Below, piece after piece: positions 1-18,014 of a stretch of DNA of 64,000 nt. Positions within the stretch are counted from its first letter, which is position 1, and each line of letters opens with the position of its first letter. This DNA comes from Mesostigma viride (lineage: Eukaryota; Streptophyta; Mesostigmatophyceae; Mesostigmatales; Mesostigmataceae), in assembly GCA_009746045.1 (NCBI GenBank), contig RPFO01001170.1, positions 52,501 through 116,500 on the forward strand, read 5' to 3'. A program made the translations under genes and the position numbers. Under the pieces are notes generated by a model, which saw nothing but the letters and a program-made list of their open reading frames with translations, was not told the origin of the DNA and did not search any database.

Positions 1-5347
<5,347 letters not shown>

Positions 5348-8300
5348 CTTTCTACGAAATGAGTCTAAATATCTCAATTAATTAGGCGTTGTCATCAGAT
5401 TTTATAATTCTTTAAACGGCGCCGTTGCTCCGATCCTTCCATAACTAGCACAAATGACGATCTTGAAATCATTACGTCCAGCAATGTGCGTATAGGAAAT
5501 CAGAACGCTCGCAGGCAGCCTTCTACGTACGGAGAAGAGAAACCGGCTACGACTTCCTATCTTGTAACTTAGGCATCTCTAATCGGCAATGGCTCAGGCA
5601 TCCGCTCTACCAATTTGCCGCCATGTCTGACTGCGGTTTTATGATAAATATTTATAACCCGGTTTATGTCGCAGGCTCTGACGAAGCGACCTGCTATTAT
5701 GACGGCAGTGTCAGGATGCGGTCAGCAATTTTGCGGACGGCGCGGCACGGCGGAACGCTTAAAAAATCTCTTACGGGCGGGAGCCTGGCGGGAGACATGT
5801 CAGAACTCAGAAGCGGGCGAAAAGGCACACTGTTGATGCTCACTCCACTCAAGAGTCAGTTAATGCCCGCACCCCCTTACTGTAGGGACCCTTTGGCCTT
5901 TGTGCTCGTGTGACGCTGTTTGAAACCCTCGCGAGCTCGACGCAACAGGGTGTTTACTTGCATTCCTCACGGTGACATTACGCGTGTCACCTGGCTTGAG
6001 TGGCTTCCCTGGTCGCATACATACTGCTCCTTTCTGTACACACATTGGGTAACCAGCTGGTCGATACGTGGTATCCCTTCACCTAACGATATTCCTATTG
6101 GTTAATAAAAATACCCATTTACCCAATTTACCCGGGAAAAAAAAAAAAAAAAACTCGCGAGCTTCAGGCGTCACCCAAGGTTGACTGCACGCGCAGTACG
6201 GTATTCCTGCCGGTTTGACACCAAACAACAGCTACTTACAAGTTGTGATTAGTCTTTAATTTGTCATTGAGGTACTAGGACGTGGGACACAACAACAACT
6301 AGGTCCCAAAATATTAATACAACCTGACCATCCGTGACATCACTTTGACCGTCGTCGATTGGGGATCTCGATTTGGATCTCACCCCGCACTGCACGACGT
6401 TCCCGTATTCCGTATATGTCGCAGACACGTGCACGTCATGTTCGGGTATAACGATTCACGAGTCGGGATGCTCGGATAAAAATACACCTGGACTGCCTCC
6501 TGGGCCATATTTCTGTGAGCGCCGCGGCGAAGTTTGCCTTGTGCTAGCAAACATAACAGCTCTGGCTGGTGGACTAGTAGGAACGTAAACGGACTGTGCC
6601 CTGTGGCATTCATGATTGATGACAACCTTGCGGACCAAAATAAGCTCACGCTAACGGAGACGAAGGCTTAGAAGTGGCAATGGCTGTTGGTGCAGAAATC
6701 ATGAAGAGCGCTGACTGACATATTCTTGGTCTACGTTGGAAAATATTAGTTAGCCCCATTCCTGGAACCGTGAACTTCCACGGCTAAAAATGGTTGGTAA
6801 TTCAACCTTTTGACGACATGATATCAGCATTTCGCGTGACATATTAAAGCTATTTGTGGCCAGGTCATGCGGCGATGTTTTCATTTTTCTTACGTGGATT
6901 GGGATCATAACGTTGCTACTTTCCGTTACTGTCCCTGTCTCCTGCAGTCGGAAGTTGAGGAAACCCTAAAGCGCATCAGCTCACATAAAGGTGAGAAACA
7001 GTTGCATTCCTCCGGCTGGTCTCTGTTCGCACAGCCTTAACTTCGAGTTCATTCTGCCCACGTATTTTTTGGGAGATCGCCCGCCAGGCCTATGTGTCAT
7101 ACCTCTCTATCGGTCTGGTTTAAACCTCATGTGGTAGTTGTCGAGTCTGATCCAGTTTTATCGCTCAAAGTAATTATCAATCCGCGAGGGTCAGTTGTGA
7201 AGTGGTAATGGCGTGTGGAAACAAATGCTTGGTCGGATGCGCGCCTGGATTGAGCACATCATCTTTGCCATGGTATAGCTTTGGATCCTGGATTCAATAT
7301 TTTCCTTGGCGACACGAGAATACCGCCGCGGAGGTTGTACCTGCAATTCACTTCCCAAACGTTGCAACTGTTTGCCCCATGCAGGTGTCATCGGCACGAT
7401 CATTGTAAACAGCGACGGTATACCTATCAGGTCCACGATGGACAATGCGGTGACTGTGCAGGTGTGTGTATGGGTGGTCACAGAGGTTACATGTCAAGTC
7501 AGCCACTAAGTGTATGCCACGATAGCCGAGTCTGCAGTTTTCGGCCTTGTTCAACACCTTTTTTCTTCCACGCGGGAAGAAGGCTGTCGTTTTCATGGTT
7601 AAAAAAATTACATATTTCTCCCGAGTATGCTTCTATATAGTAGGGCATCATCCTTCGTGAACATATTGTTGTTGTCTCCTTGATATTGTCAAAGACATAA
7701 TCTGTGGGGATTGATAATGAAGGTTATATTGGTCAATAGAGACTGGGAAGGTTTCGGCCTTCGTATCATGTCAGTCTGTGCCAGTACCATGGATGACATA
7801 AGCGTTTCACCAAGGGGACAAGGAATTAACTGCCATGTTGTCTCTAATGCGTCCAGTTGCGGACCACACACCACCATCACCAACCAGCCTAGTACCAATT
7901 AGTCCCACGCCATAAGTATGCCTTGAAGCAGATGCCCCTGACTTAGTTTTTGAATTGCTCCTACTCAAGGCCTATTCTTGAGGACAGGTTTGTTCGTGGA
8001 GTGTTTTCTAATGAAATCAAATGCTTCTGCGCTCATCTTGTTGCATTCAGGGCAGCAGTGTTTGGCAGCCTTGCCTCTTATTAACTGCCATGGCGCAATG
8101 CTTATACGCATAGTCAGCTATGGACTAAGTCCCTCTACCATGGTGATTAGCAAGCATTAAATGCCGCTCTCTTAATATGGTTGGTGTGGTGGGGTATGGG
8201 GGCAGTTATTCACGGGGGCAGGGTGTGGGATGCTATCATTGCAAAGCACCCAGAAGTTCATGGTTTAGATTCGTCCTGCCCATATGCTACGGCTTCGGGT

Positions 8301-9889
8301 CGGATGAGGAAAATGTTGTGATACACTTGAATTGTGGGGGAAAGTTTTCTGTGCGAACTGCTACTGTTGAGGTTGTCATGGCTATTCATCAACGTGCCCG
8401 CTAGGGGGATAATGTCTTTGCTTATAACATTGTCTCAGATGCCTAGCTGTGGCATTTGTTTTCTATTACTCGATCATATTTTACAGGGGCTGTTTAGGTT
8501 ATCGTTGGCTTGGCATGCTGCAACATGACATAATCAGTTCAAAGCAGGCTTCAACGATTCGATATTGCCCCTCGATGATGTTTTACAAGGGTGCTATCAG
8601 GTTCATTAGACATTTAAGACCAGCATTCGCTTGATTGACTCACCCATTCGAACTTGACTATTGTGGCTGTGCCCTTCTCGCTACGCAATATAAGGCAGTG
8701 CCTTGTCTCTCCTAATTGAACACTGATGATTGTGCTGTCACGGGTCCTATGCTCTTTTTTTTGTTCTTTTTTTTTTTTTTCATGGCAGCACGCTGCGCTT
8801 ATCACACATCTAACGTCCAAGTCACGGAGTGTTATCCGGGAATTAGACGCCAACGTAAGCCGGCCTTGCTATCCTCGTTTGGATGTGAATAACTTCTCTT
8901 GCCCGCTACTGGCATCTGTCTCCATCCTGGTTTCATCTCAATAATCTCATCCTCTCCCCCACCCCCGCGCCCTTGGTGCACATAACCATTTCCACTTGCC
9001 TCTTGGCTCTGCCGGTGCCTTTGGTGCGGACATGCATGTGTAAACGTGCACACCCATGTATGAGAGGGCTAGTGTTGATCGTAAGGGCTTTCATATTAAG
9101 TCTTTCATATTAGGTGAGACAACTGTATCAATTTTGACAGCCAGTGCAGGCCAGAAATATATCAAGGAGACACATGTCCACAAGACCACCCAACGGTGGG
9201 CACTTTCCTGTACAATAGTGGGTCCCCATGTACCCGTGTGCGAGGCTCATGCACCAATTGGAGTGCATTTTTTTCTGCCTTCATCGCCATAAAGTCTCGG
9301 TGCAGGGTTTGTGGGGTTATTTTTGTTGCAGGGATTATTTCTATTGCAGGGCCTCTGACTTGTGATTTTGTCGGCTATTCATGTGGGCATGTGCAGAATG
9401 AGCTGGTGTTTCTACGGATCCGCTCCAAGAAGCATGAGATCATGGTGGCCCCAGATAAGGACTACTTCCTGATTGTCATCCAAAACCCCAGTGCTGACCA
9501 ATGATACCACCGTGTGCGCCTGTTATTACGTGTAGGTTTAGACAACTTAACAACCAGTGCAACCAGTCCAGCCATGACATTCCACATGGCATTCAAGGAT
9601 TTGGTTTGTCGGAGGTCTGCTGAGTTTGGCTGCCTCAGTAAGAGTACCAGAGCTCAGTTTTTGACAGTGATAATCTCACACCTTCAAATTGACAAACAAC
9701 CTAGGCTTCTGCGCTGATGCTCTCTAGCTAAGGGTGAAATGCTCCGCGGCTCCCCAACAGGACCTCGTGTAATCATTCATGAATTGCGGTCAAGGGTGGC
9801 ATGACAGCTATCAAGGAGACAACCAGCGCTGCATTCATTCTCTAGAGAAGATTCTATCACTGCAAGTGAGCCCCGTACGAGCTAGGCGG
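5348..9889. other. 4.5-kb stretch without recognisable gene
   Basis: Upstream of the membrane protein start codon. Only open frames shorter than 120 codons are present, none with a recognisable domain or plausible splice pattern. It holds one copy of a dispersed module (5935-6135), a poly-A run (about 6137-6153) and two instances of a dispersed 'TATCAAGGAGACAACC' motif (7670-7687 reversed; 9159-9172). Probably decayed mobile-element DNA plus the promoter of the minus-strand gene, which I cannot delimit. Confidence 0.5.
5935..6135. repeat. Dispersed module shared with 44770-44950
   Basis: This segment ('gacgcaacagggtgtttacttgcattcctcacggtgac' to 'attggttaataaaaatacccattta') is the diverged reverse complement of about 44770-44950, inside the transposon at 44547-45365. 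A shorter match to its 'aaatgggtat.ttttatta' end occurs at 58645-58685. It ends next to a 17-base A run. Probably a fragment of the same transposon family. Confidence 0.6.
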
Positions 9890-10215
9890 GGGATTAATTA
9901 ATTGATTAATTAAACTCGTGCTCCTGTTGGGGAGTCACGGAGCACCGAAGTGCTTTTAATCCCTGTGTGTACACAACAGGAGAAAGGGCAGAGACCCCCA
10001 GTCTCCTTCATGCCTAAGGCATGCCACAGCTGCATGCATTCGGGCAGGCTAGCTAAACGGACACGCTAACGATCCGGCAATCTGTGGGTGCAATAAGACC
10101 CATGTGAGCATGGCATAACAGGGAGCGTGGGCAATCAATCTGGTCATATCCAGGACGTAGCATGGCTGTACAAGGACTTAGCATAGCTAAGGCTATGGCT
10201 GGTTGTCTACCGTGC
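9890..10215 (-). mobile_element. LINE-like 3' end with (TTAA)n tail
   Basis: Read on the minus strand, the segment ends in 'gtgactccccaacaggagcacgag', a short imperfect hairpin, followed by a (TTAATTAA)-type tail at 9892-9914. The same 3' region is found reversed within 17680-18014. A microsatellite tail next to a hairpin is usual for some non-LTR retrotransposons or the SINEs they mobilise. No coding sequence remains in this copy. Confidence 0.5.
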
Positions 10216-10308
10216 GTTAGCGATGCACGTGACTAGGTATGTTGGCACAGCTAGGCCGGCAAACATTCTAAGCATGGCTGCCATAGCGGCAGTGACTACC
10301 AAGGGATA

Positions 10309-11490
10309 CAATTAATTAATTAATTAATTAAAATCATAGCTCCGTTGGGAGCATATGTAACACATAGCCCTGAGAAAGGGGCATCTATGGGTTTGTAATA
10401 CAATCAGGGCTACAACCTGCAGGTGGAGGATGTACAACTATCACCTGCTCTGGGTGCACAATGTGCACCTGCACCGCCATGATGGTTCATGCCTCCTTAT
10501 CAAGCACAAGGGATACAAGCTAGGGCTATTAGCTAGTCTAGCCCGCGGGGGGCGTCCACATCTTGTGGTTGATCATCAGGTCCCCGCCCCTCCAGTACAC
10601 CTTGGGCTTCTGGGGGTCCTGCTTGTGGCGGAGGTATTCCGGCCACGTATGCAGGTCGCGTCGCTGCTGCTGCTGAGCGCGGGGGTCAAGTCGTCGTCCA
10701 GCGTCCAGGTGACGGTCGATCGTGCAACCGCTAGCTTGCGACGGGAGAGGATCGAACCGCTGCTTGTCCTCGTGGGAGGGGAAGGTGAGCAGGACTGGTG
10801 GGGGAGCCGCCTTGTCCCGTGAGTGGGGAAGGCGGTGACACCCACGCAGTTCTACCTCACCTACCGTACCATGCCCATGAGGGTAAGGAGCTGGTCCTTG
10901 AGCGCGTCGGCAAGGGATCCAGGTTGACGTCTCACTTGGCTTCGGGGGGAAACGACGCAGCACCACTCGGCACTCGCGGCGAGCGCGGTCGGTGGCCTTC
11001 CCGTTGCTGGGCCTGGCGGTGGTCCTCCAGCTCCTGGAGCTTCGTGGCGATGGCGTCAGTGGTTGAGGCGGTCGCTGACCACAGCAGGTCCGCGTAGGAG
11101 AGCGGTGGGAGGTCGCCAGCATCCTGCCGGGGTGGCTGGGATGCAATGGTGGCCGTCTGCTCCGCTATCTTTGGGACCTGTGTGCCCAGGGCCTCGGTGT
11201 GGGCGGTGATGGCTTCAAGCTTCTTCATGAGCACGCCGCACTTGCCCTCCACCTGGTTAAGGCGAGAGACAAGTGCAGTGTGCGTTTAATTCCGGAGCCT
11301 GCGTTGCGGTGTGTAGCGCCGTGAACTGGGGTTGTAGCTTGTGGATGACCCGGGATTCCACATTGGAGACCCCCGGGCCTCTACTGTATTGAGCGCGTGG
11401 TGTTCAGCGATGTCATCTTCTCGGCCAGCGGCGCCAGGTCACGCGTGCTCCTCCAGCACTGCGCGGATGTCATCCTAGGCGGGGGATTGA
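10309..11490 (-). pseudogene. LINE ORF1 relic with (TTAA)n tail
   Basis: The minus strand carries, split over two frames, a heptad-rich segment (EGKCGVLMKKLEAITAHTEAL) followed by 'VGEVELRGCHRLPHS', 'PPPVLLTFPSHEDKQRF' and, near 10680-10580, 'RRDLHTWPEYLRHKQ'. This order of coiled coil, RRM-like core and C-terminal basic segment is that of L1-type ORF1 nucleic-acid chaperones. A second copy lies at 51480-52330 on the plus strand. Frameshifts break both. A (TTAA)n tract at 10310-10331 lies at the expected 3' end. No endonuclease or reverse transcriptase part is present here, so it is either a rearranged or an ORF1-only copy. Confidence 0.65.
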
Positions 11491-11756
11491 CATGAAGTTT
11501 CCCATGCGTGGGGCCGGCGCTTGAGTTGCAGCCGGCTCGATCCGATGTATACTAAGTACGTGACATAGTAATGGTGTTGTCCAGCTTAGTAATGGGTATT
11601 TCCTCGTAAATGGCGGGAGAGCGACCACAGCAATGATGCATGCTCTCCACTAGACACTCCCGGCCAGTTAGGCTCGAAACACACGCCTAGCTAATCAAGC
11701 AAGCTGTTTCCGGCGCCCCACCATCTAGGTCATCTAGTACGTCGCTCTACACGTAA

Positions 11757-12083
11757 GCCAGCCATACTTTCAATGCACAAAGCTACGCATTTCCATCTCC
11801 ATTCATATTCATCATCCTGAACGACTAAAAAACGCGGATCGACAAGATAACGGCAGGCTCGAGCTACCATGGTCCGGATTCTGCCGATTTCTGGCCTGCG
11901 CGCTGGTACGTTGTCAAGGCCAGAGACGTCTCCGGCCTTGATCGATAATTTCAATGCAGAAGGCTACACATTTCCATGCATCTCCATCATTCATATTCAT
12001 CATCCTGAACGACTTGAAAACGCGCGAAAAAGATAACGGCAGGCTCGAGCTACCATGCTTCAGATTCTCCCGATTTCTGGCAG
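11757..12083. repeat. Two-copy tandem repeat of about 185 bp
   Basis: Positions 11765-11898 and 11948-12083 share 'tttcaatgca.aa.gctac.catttccat', 'ttcatattcatcatcctgaacgact' and 'gataacggcaggctcgagctaccatg'. A third weaker match to the last part ('ccggattcaccagatttct.acctgcgctggttgtct') is at 12669-12708. Non-coding. Confidence 0.7.
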
Positions 12084-13931
12084 CCTGCATGCGCTGGTTG
12101 TCTCCTTGATAATGGTGATGATCGAAGCTCACGGGCGGTTATACGTCTCACAGGTCACCAGTGGCCGGGGCGGTACAATGCTAGGCCGGTGCATTACCGA
12201 CCGGTGTACTAGCTTCCGGGGTGGATATTTATCGATGTCGGTAGTTGTCGATCACTTAACATCGGTTTAAGTCAATCCCAACAATTAATACAATATCCAA
12301 CATAGTTGTCTCACTTAACATTGTCTAGTCGCGCCTGTGGCTAGGACCCCAGGTGCATCCCGTTAGCGCGGCGCATTGGCATTAATTAGATGTCCATTGG
12401 ATGTCCCCGGGCGTCACAGCGGTGGGGCAGGCTGCGTTGAGTGAATGGCCGGCCGATTGGGTGACCCGCTCGCTAGCGATTGTGCCAAAAGAACATGCCC
12501 TTTGCCGTCATCCTGATCCCTTGCCAATGGAGGTCGTGTGGACTGAAGCTCTTGGAGGATGGAAACCCTATCTTGCTCTGCCTGCCTGGTGCTAGGCCGA
12601 CTTGAGCGGGCAGGATACACTGACAGCAGGGGGGGGGGGGGGCGACTAGTGGGGACCTCCGATCATATGTCCGGATTCACCAGATTTCTCACCTGCGCTG
12701 GTTGTCTCATTGATATGCCACCATTAGGGTGACAAAAGCCGACGCCAAACAGCGAAGAGTAATGTTTTCTGCTCTGATGAGGATGAGCTAGTTTCTCACT
12801 TAGAGCATTGTGTTCATCGTACGAACAGAGGACAGCTTCCTCGCACCCATCCTATGGTTGCTCAGAAGCCCTCACATATCCAGAAGGCCCCGGCCGAATA
12901 ATGCAATATATGTCCTAGATTAACGCACCCACGACGGACAACTAGAAACCCACACATAGAGAGTGTCACCAACTAGAAGAAGCCAGGCGATTGATTAGAA
13001 AGAGGACCAAGAGCGCGGTGTGCCGCGCAACTGTGGGAAAGTACAACCAGAGAGGGAAGACGAGTGTACGATCAACGTTTCAGCCGACCGTTTCAGCCCA
13101 GGGCCGACCGTACCTTGGCAGAGAAATGTGGTTCATGGCAGCGTTACACAGATGGCAGAATTGCTAGTCGTGGCATCTGGCGTCAACAATTGGATGCGAA
13201 CTTCCCAAGGAACGAAGAAGCGGTGTAATACCTGCTCTTGTCACCATCCGTTGAAGCATGGGCTAAGCGCAGGTCCTTCAGGAAAACATTAACAGCACCT
13301 AGAACCGCATTGCAGTGAGCTGTACGTAGTGGCTACGAGACTTTCTAAGCCTCTCTTTCAAAGTGAGGAACAATTTATTTCCTGCTGCAGCGCTATGGAC
13401 TAACTTCTTGCAAGAATACATGGCATGCATGGGCGCATTCATTGATATCAACTTTGAGCTTACCACTACGTGAAAGCGAGCATGTTCTTACATCACCCTT
13501 CGCTTATCAAGGAGCCTAGCAATTGGCTTGAATTTTTCTGGCCAGGCAAATACTTGACAGGCCAGTTGGAACACAAACCACTCCCCTCCCTCATCATTAA
13601 ATTACAGAATAGGAACTGAATACCGCGCTCTCGTTCATAACATATACAGGCACGTTGCATGCCTTGAAAAAGGGGATCCAAAGTATTTTTCTACGTCTCA
13701 TAGACCTTCATCCCAGCCATGTCAAACGTCTCTAACGTAGTCATGCCATAAGCCATCCGCCATATCCTGCTGCACCTCCTCCATGTCCAACCGGGTCAAT
13801 ATGTAGTCGGCATGCACAACTGGCAACTGCAGACTCGAGGTGACGAGGTCTCCAGCCCTGGCCTTTCCAGCGTCACTGGGCAGCAGCGGGGGGTGAGTTG
13901 AGTTGAGTTTCTCACGCCGGTGAACCGACAG
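12084..13931. other. Non-coding stretch before the large element
   Basis: No gene recognised; the longest open frame is 90 codons without motif. It contains copies of the 'GGTTGTCTCCTTGATA' motif (12096-12111, and 12700-12715 with one change) and a G12 run at about 12629-12642. Confidence 0.5.
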
Positions 13932-13941
13932 GGTTATTATT
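13932..13941. repeat. Left 10-bp target-site duplication
   Basis: GGTTATTATT, directly before the left terminus. An identical direct copy is at 24149-24158, directly after the right terminus. Confidence 0.85.
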
Positions 13942-16560
13942 GGTATTTCTTATTCCGGGGCCCAATGGCCGGCGCCGCGCCAGACTCGCCCGCGTTTGGG
14001 CTTTGGGCGTCTTGGAATTTGGCTTTGGGCGTCTTGGAAGTTGGCTTTGGGCGTTTGCTCTTTTGGCAGATTTCTACACTACACTGGTACTACGTAAAAA
14101 AGCACAGACTGGTGCGACGTAACATTTTTAAACTTGGTAAAATTACCGCCGCACAGCCAGCCAGAACTGGACAAGGTGATGGCCGCAAGTAGTCGTTGCT
14201 GGGCTATCGTATTTGTAGCATGGGGCGTTTCACCGAGTCTACGGTTAGCATGATGGGGAGGATTCCTAACCTTCATTATGTGGGTTAAGTAGGGGTGCTC
14301 ATAGTGGCCGGTTTCCCTCGCTTCCTTGTAAACCAGGCTCTGCGTCAAGATCACAGACGACCGGGTAAGTAGTTGTTCCAGTCTGTTCTAGTTTGTATGA
14401 CGCCTGCTATTAGGCGTTCTTGTTATTGTCGTTCATCATCGCCGTGACCGTCGTGGCCAGCAGCGTGCTTTTTTTACATACCGGATGGTGTCGACTTGTT
14501 TATTGATAGCGCATTGGTGAATATCGCTGCATGGAGGAATATCGGCTACAACCCGCGGGAAAGTGCTGGCTCCAATGTTCTTTTTGTATGCAGGATGACG
14601 GCACTGCCAAGCCGGAGACGAATATGACGCTCGTTATAATGCCAGTCATTCAGACCGACTGCGCGACTGGTTGTGGGATACACGTTCCTGGTTGTGGGAT
14701 GTGTTCCTTGTTGTGGGATACTTGTTCCTGGTTGTGGGATGCACGTTCCTGGTTGTGGGATAGTCGTTCCTGGTTGTGGGATGTGTTCCTGGTTGTGGGA
14801 TACTTGTTCCTTGTTGTGGGATGCACGTTCCTGGTTGTGGGATAGTCGTTCCTGGTTGTGGGATGTGTTCCTGGTTGTGGGATACTTGTTCCTGGTTGTG
14901 AGATACACGTTCCTGGTTGTGGGATGCACGTTCCTGGTTGTGGGATGTGTTCCTGGTTGTAGGATACTTGTTCCTGGTTGTGGGATGTGTTCCTGGTTGT
15001 GGGATGCACGTTCCTGGTTGTGGGAAACACGTTCCTGGTTGTGGGATACTTGTTCCTGGTGGTGGGAAACACGTTCCTAGTTGTAGGATACACGTTCCTG
15101 GTTGTGGGAAACACGTTCCTGGTTGTAGGATACACGTTCCTGGTTGTGGGAAACACGTTCCTGGTTGTGGGAAACACGTTCCTGGTTGTGGGAAACACGT
15201 TCCTGGTTGTGGGAAACACGTTCCTGGTTGTAGGATACTTGTTCCTGGTTGTGGGAAACACGTTCCTGGTTGTGGGAAACACGTTCCTGGTTGTAGGATA
15301 CACGTTCCTGGTTGTGGGAAACACGTTCCTGGTTGTGGGAAACACGTTCCTGGTTGTAGGATACTTGTTCCTGGTTGTGGGAAACACGTTCCTGGTTGTG
15401 GGAAACACGTTCCTGGTTGTAGGATACACGTTCCTGGTTGTGGGAAACACGTTCCTGGTGGTGGGAAACACGTTCCTGGTTGTGGGAAACACGTTCCTGG
15501 TTGTGGGATACTTGTTCCTGGTTGTAGGATACACGTTCCTGGTTGTGGGAAACACGTTCATGGTTGTGGGATACACGTTCCTGGTTGTGGGAAACACGTT
15601 CCTGGTTGTAGGATACACGTTCCTGGTTGTGGGAAACACGTTCCTGGTGGTGGGAAACACGTTCCTGGTTGTGGGAAACACGTTCCTGGTTGTGGGAAAC
15701 ACATTCCTGGTTGTGGGAAACACGTTCCTGGTTGTAGGATACTTGTTCCTGGTTGTAGGATACTTGTTCCTGGTTGTGGGATGTGTTCCTGGTTGTGGGA
15801 TACACGTTCCTGGTTGTGGGAAACACGTTCCTGGTTGTGGGAAACACGTTCCTGGTTGTGGGAAACACGTTCCTGGTGGTGGGAAACACGTTCCTGGTTG
15901 TGGGAAACACGTTCCTGGTTGTAGGATACACGTTCCTGGTTGTGGGAAACACGTTCCTGGTTGTAGGATACTCGTTCCTGGTTGTGGGATAGTCGTTCCT
16001 GGTTGTGGGATACTTGTTCTTGGTTGTGGGAAACACGTTCCTGGTTGTGGGAAACACGTTGCTGGTTGTGGGAAACACGTTCCTGGTTGTGGGATACACG
16101 TTCCTGGTTGTGGGAAACACGTTCCTGGTTGTGGGAAACACGTTCCTGGTTGTAGGATACTTGTTCCTGGTTGTGGGAAACACGTTCCTGGTTGTGGGAT
16201 ACACGTTCCTGGTTGTAGGATACACGTTCCTGGTTGTGGGATGCACGTTCCTAGTTGTGGGATAGTCGAGCCTAGTTGTGGGATGTGTTCCTGGTCCAAA
16301 TATAAAGGGGCACGGGAATTAGCGATAGCAGAGGGGGCTCGGGAATAACGTTAGCAGAGGGGCACGGGCACTAACGTTAGTGAAGGGGCACGGGCACTAA
16401 CGTTAGCAGAGGGGGCTGGGCACTAACGTTAGTAAAGGGGCACGGGCACTAACGTTAGCAGAGGGGGCTGGGCACTATCGTTAGTAAAGGGGCACGGGCA
16501 CTAACGATAGCAGAGGGGGCTGGGCACTAACGTTAGTAAAGGGGCACGGGCACTAACGTT
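13942..16560 (+). repeat. Left inverted arm
   Basis: From the terminus it holds the 'ctttgggcgtcttgga' short repeats, unique sequence to 14675, the 21-bp minisatellite and the first part of the 26-bp 'aacgtt' array. It matches the reverse complement of 22119-24148 almost base for base outside the minisatellite; a visible difference is 'cgctcgttataat' here against 'cgcacggtataat' there. Confidence 0.9.
14676..16290. repeat. 21-bp minisatellite (left copy), about 76 units
   Basis: Unit 'acgttcctggttgtgggaaac' with a few variant ends (gatacac, gatacttg, gatgtg, gatagtc). The unit length is a multiple of three and stop-poor, so it yields open frames of up to 549 codons on both strands. These have no start context or family match and are not genes. 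Confidence 0.95.
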
Positions 16561-17048
16561 AGCAGAGGGGCACGGGCACTAACGTTAGTAAAGGGGCACG
16601 GGCACTAACGTTAGCAGAGGGGGCTGGGCACTAACGTTAGTAAAGGGGCACAGGCACTAACGTTAGCAGAGGGGCACGAGCACTAACGTTAGTAAAGGGG
16701 CGCGGGCACTAACGTTAACAGAGGGGGTGTGGGAATAAAGTTAGTGAAGGGGGGTGGGCATTAACGATAGCAGGGGGGGGAGGGCACTTACGTTAGCAGA
16801 GGGGTGTGGGAACTAATGTTAGCAAAGGAGGGGGGGGCACTAACGTTAGCAGAGGGGGCTGGGCACTAACGTTAGTAAAGGGGCACGGGCACTAACGTTA
16901 GCAGAGGGGGATGGGCACTAACGTTAGTAAAGGGGCACGGGCACTAACGTTAGCAGAGGGGTGTGGGAACTAATGTTAGCAAAGGAGGGGGGGGCACTAA
17001 CGTTAGCAGAGGGGGCTGGGCACTAACGTTAGCAGAGGGGTTGTGGGA
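16305..17048. repeat. 26-bp array with palindromic aacgtt
   Basis: Units such as 'ggggcacgggcactaacgttagtaaa' alternate with 'gggggctgggcactaacgttagcaga'. The 'ctaacgttag' core is a 10-bp palindrome. The first 250 bp are mirrored exactly at 22119-22380 in the right arm. Confidence 0.93.
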
Positions 17049-17054
17049 ATTAGG

Positions 17055-17442
17055 GCCACGCACTGCCGGCAGTTACCACTCCCTGTGATGATTGCATGGA
17101 TGGCTTGTGGGTTCTGGCATGGGGTAGCACTGCCGGCAGTTACCACTCCTTGTGATGACTGCATGTCCCCGGCTTGTGTGTTCTTGCATGGGGTGGCACT
17201 GCCGGCAGTTACCACTCCTTGTGATGACTGCATGTCCCCTTGACGCAAGGACGGCTTGTGGGGTCTTGCATGGCGTGGCACTGCCGGCAGTCACCACTCC
17301 TTGTGATGACTGCATGTCCCCGGCTTGTGTGTTCTTGCATGGGGTGGCACTGCCGGCAGTTACCACTCCTTGTGATGCCTGCATGTCCCCTTTATGCAAG
17401 GACGGCTTGTGGGGTCTTGCATGGGGTGGCACTGCCGGCAGA
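17055..17442. repeat. Higher-order 70/80-bp tandem repeat
   Basis: Five copies of 'actgccggcagttaccactccttgtgatgactgcatg' followed alternately by a short ('tccccggcttgtgtgttcttgc') or a long ('tcccc.t.tatgcaaggacggcttgtggggtcttgc') linker. Non-coding. Confidence 0.9.
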
Positions 17443-17612
17443 GGATACTTGTTCCTGGTTGTGGGATACACGTTCCTAGTTGTGGGATAGTCGTTCCTGG
17501 TTGTGGGATACTTGTTCCTGGTGGTGGGAAACACGTTCCTGCTTGTGGGATACTCGTTCCTGCTTGTGGGATGCACGTTCCTGGTTGTGGGATACTTGTT
17601 CCTTCACATGTT
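17443..17612. repeat. Detached block of the 21-bp minisatellite
   Basis: Eight units of the same 'gttcctggttgtgggata' repeat as at 14676-16290, in the same orientation, lying in the loop beyond the other arrays. Confidence 0.9.
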
Positions 17613-17679
17613 CGCCGTTATTCCTCCATGCAGTTATTCCTACACGCACATCAAGATAGAGCTATTAAATATTTCCTTG

Positions 17680-18014
17680 TACATCCAATGATGCTACGTC
17701 TTGGCTATGCTCACATTACTTGCCCACGCTCCTTGTTATGATAAGCTCACATGGGTCTCATTGCACCCACAGATCTTGCAGGATCGTTTAGCGTGTCCGA
17801 TTGCAGCTGTGGCATTAATTAATTAATTAATTAATTAGACTCGTGCTCCCGTTTGGGAGTCACGCAGCTGTGGCATGCCTCTAGCATGAAGGAGAAAGGG
17901 GGTCTCTGACCTTCCTTCCTGTTGTGCAAACAAAGGGATGAAAGGCAGTTCGGGCTCCGTGACTCCCCAACGGGAGCACGAGTCTAATTAATTAATTAAT
18001 TAATTAATTAATTA
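17680..18014 (-). mobile_element. LINE-like 3' fragment, second copy
   Basis: Reverse-oriented relative of the 9890-10215 segment, ending on the minus strand in 'gtgactccccaacgggagcacgagtc' plus a (TTAA)n tail at 17983-18014. It is interrupted by the 48-bp insertion described in the next entry. The 9.9-kb copy lacks the interruption and so serves as an empty site. Confidence 0.65.
17816..17863 (-). mobile_element. 48-bp 5'-truncated retro-insertion with 13-bp target duplication
   Basis: The insert consists only of the last 26 nt of the LINE-like 3' end plus its (TTAA)n tail. It is flanked by perfect direct repeats GCAGCTGTGGCAT at 17803-17815 and 17864-17876. The related copy near 10020 has a single copy of that target. 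This is the signature of target-primed reverse transcription with extreme 5' truncation. Confidence 0.8.

Noticed and set aside
14676-16290. Possible CRISPR-like array
   Set aside because: Units are contiguous 21-bp tandem repeats without unique spacers, in a eukaryotic context.
14650-16348. 549- and 456-codon open frames on both strands
   Set aside because: They are translations of the 21-bp minisatellite, open because the unit is a multiple of three. The same frames occur in the inverted arm at 22331-23547.
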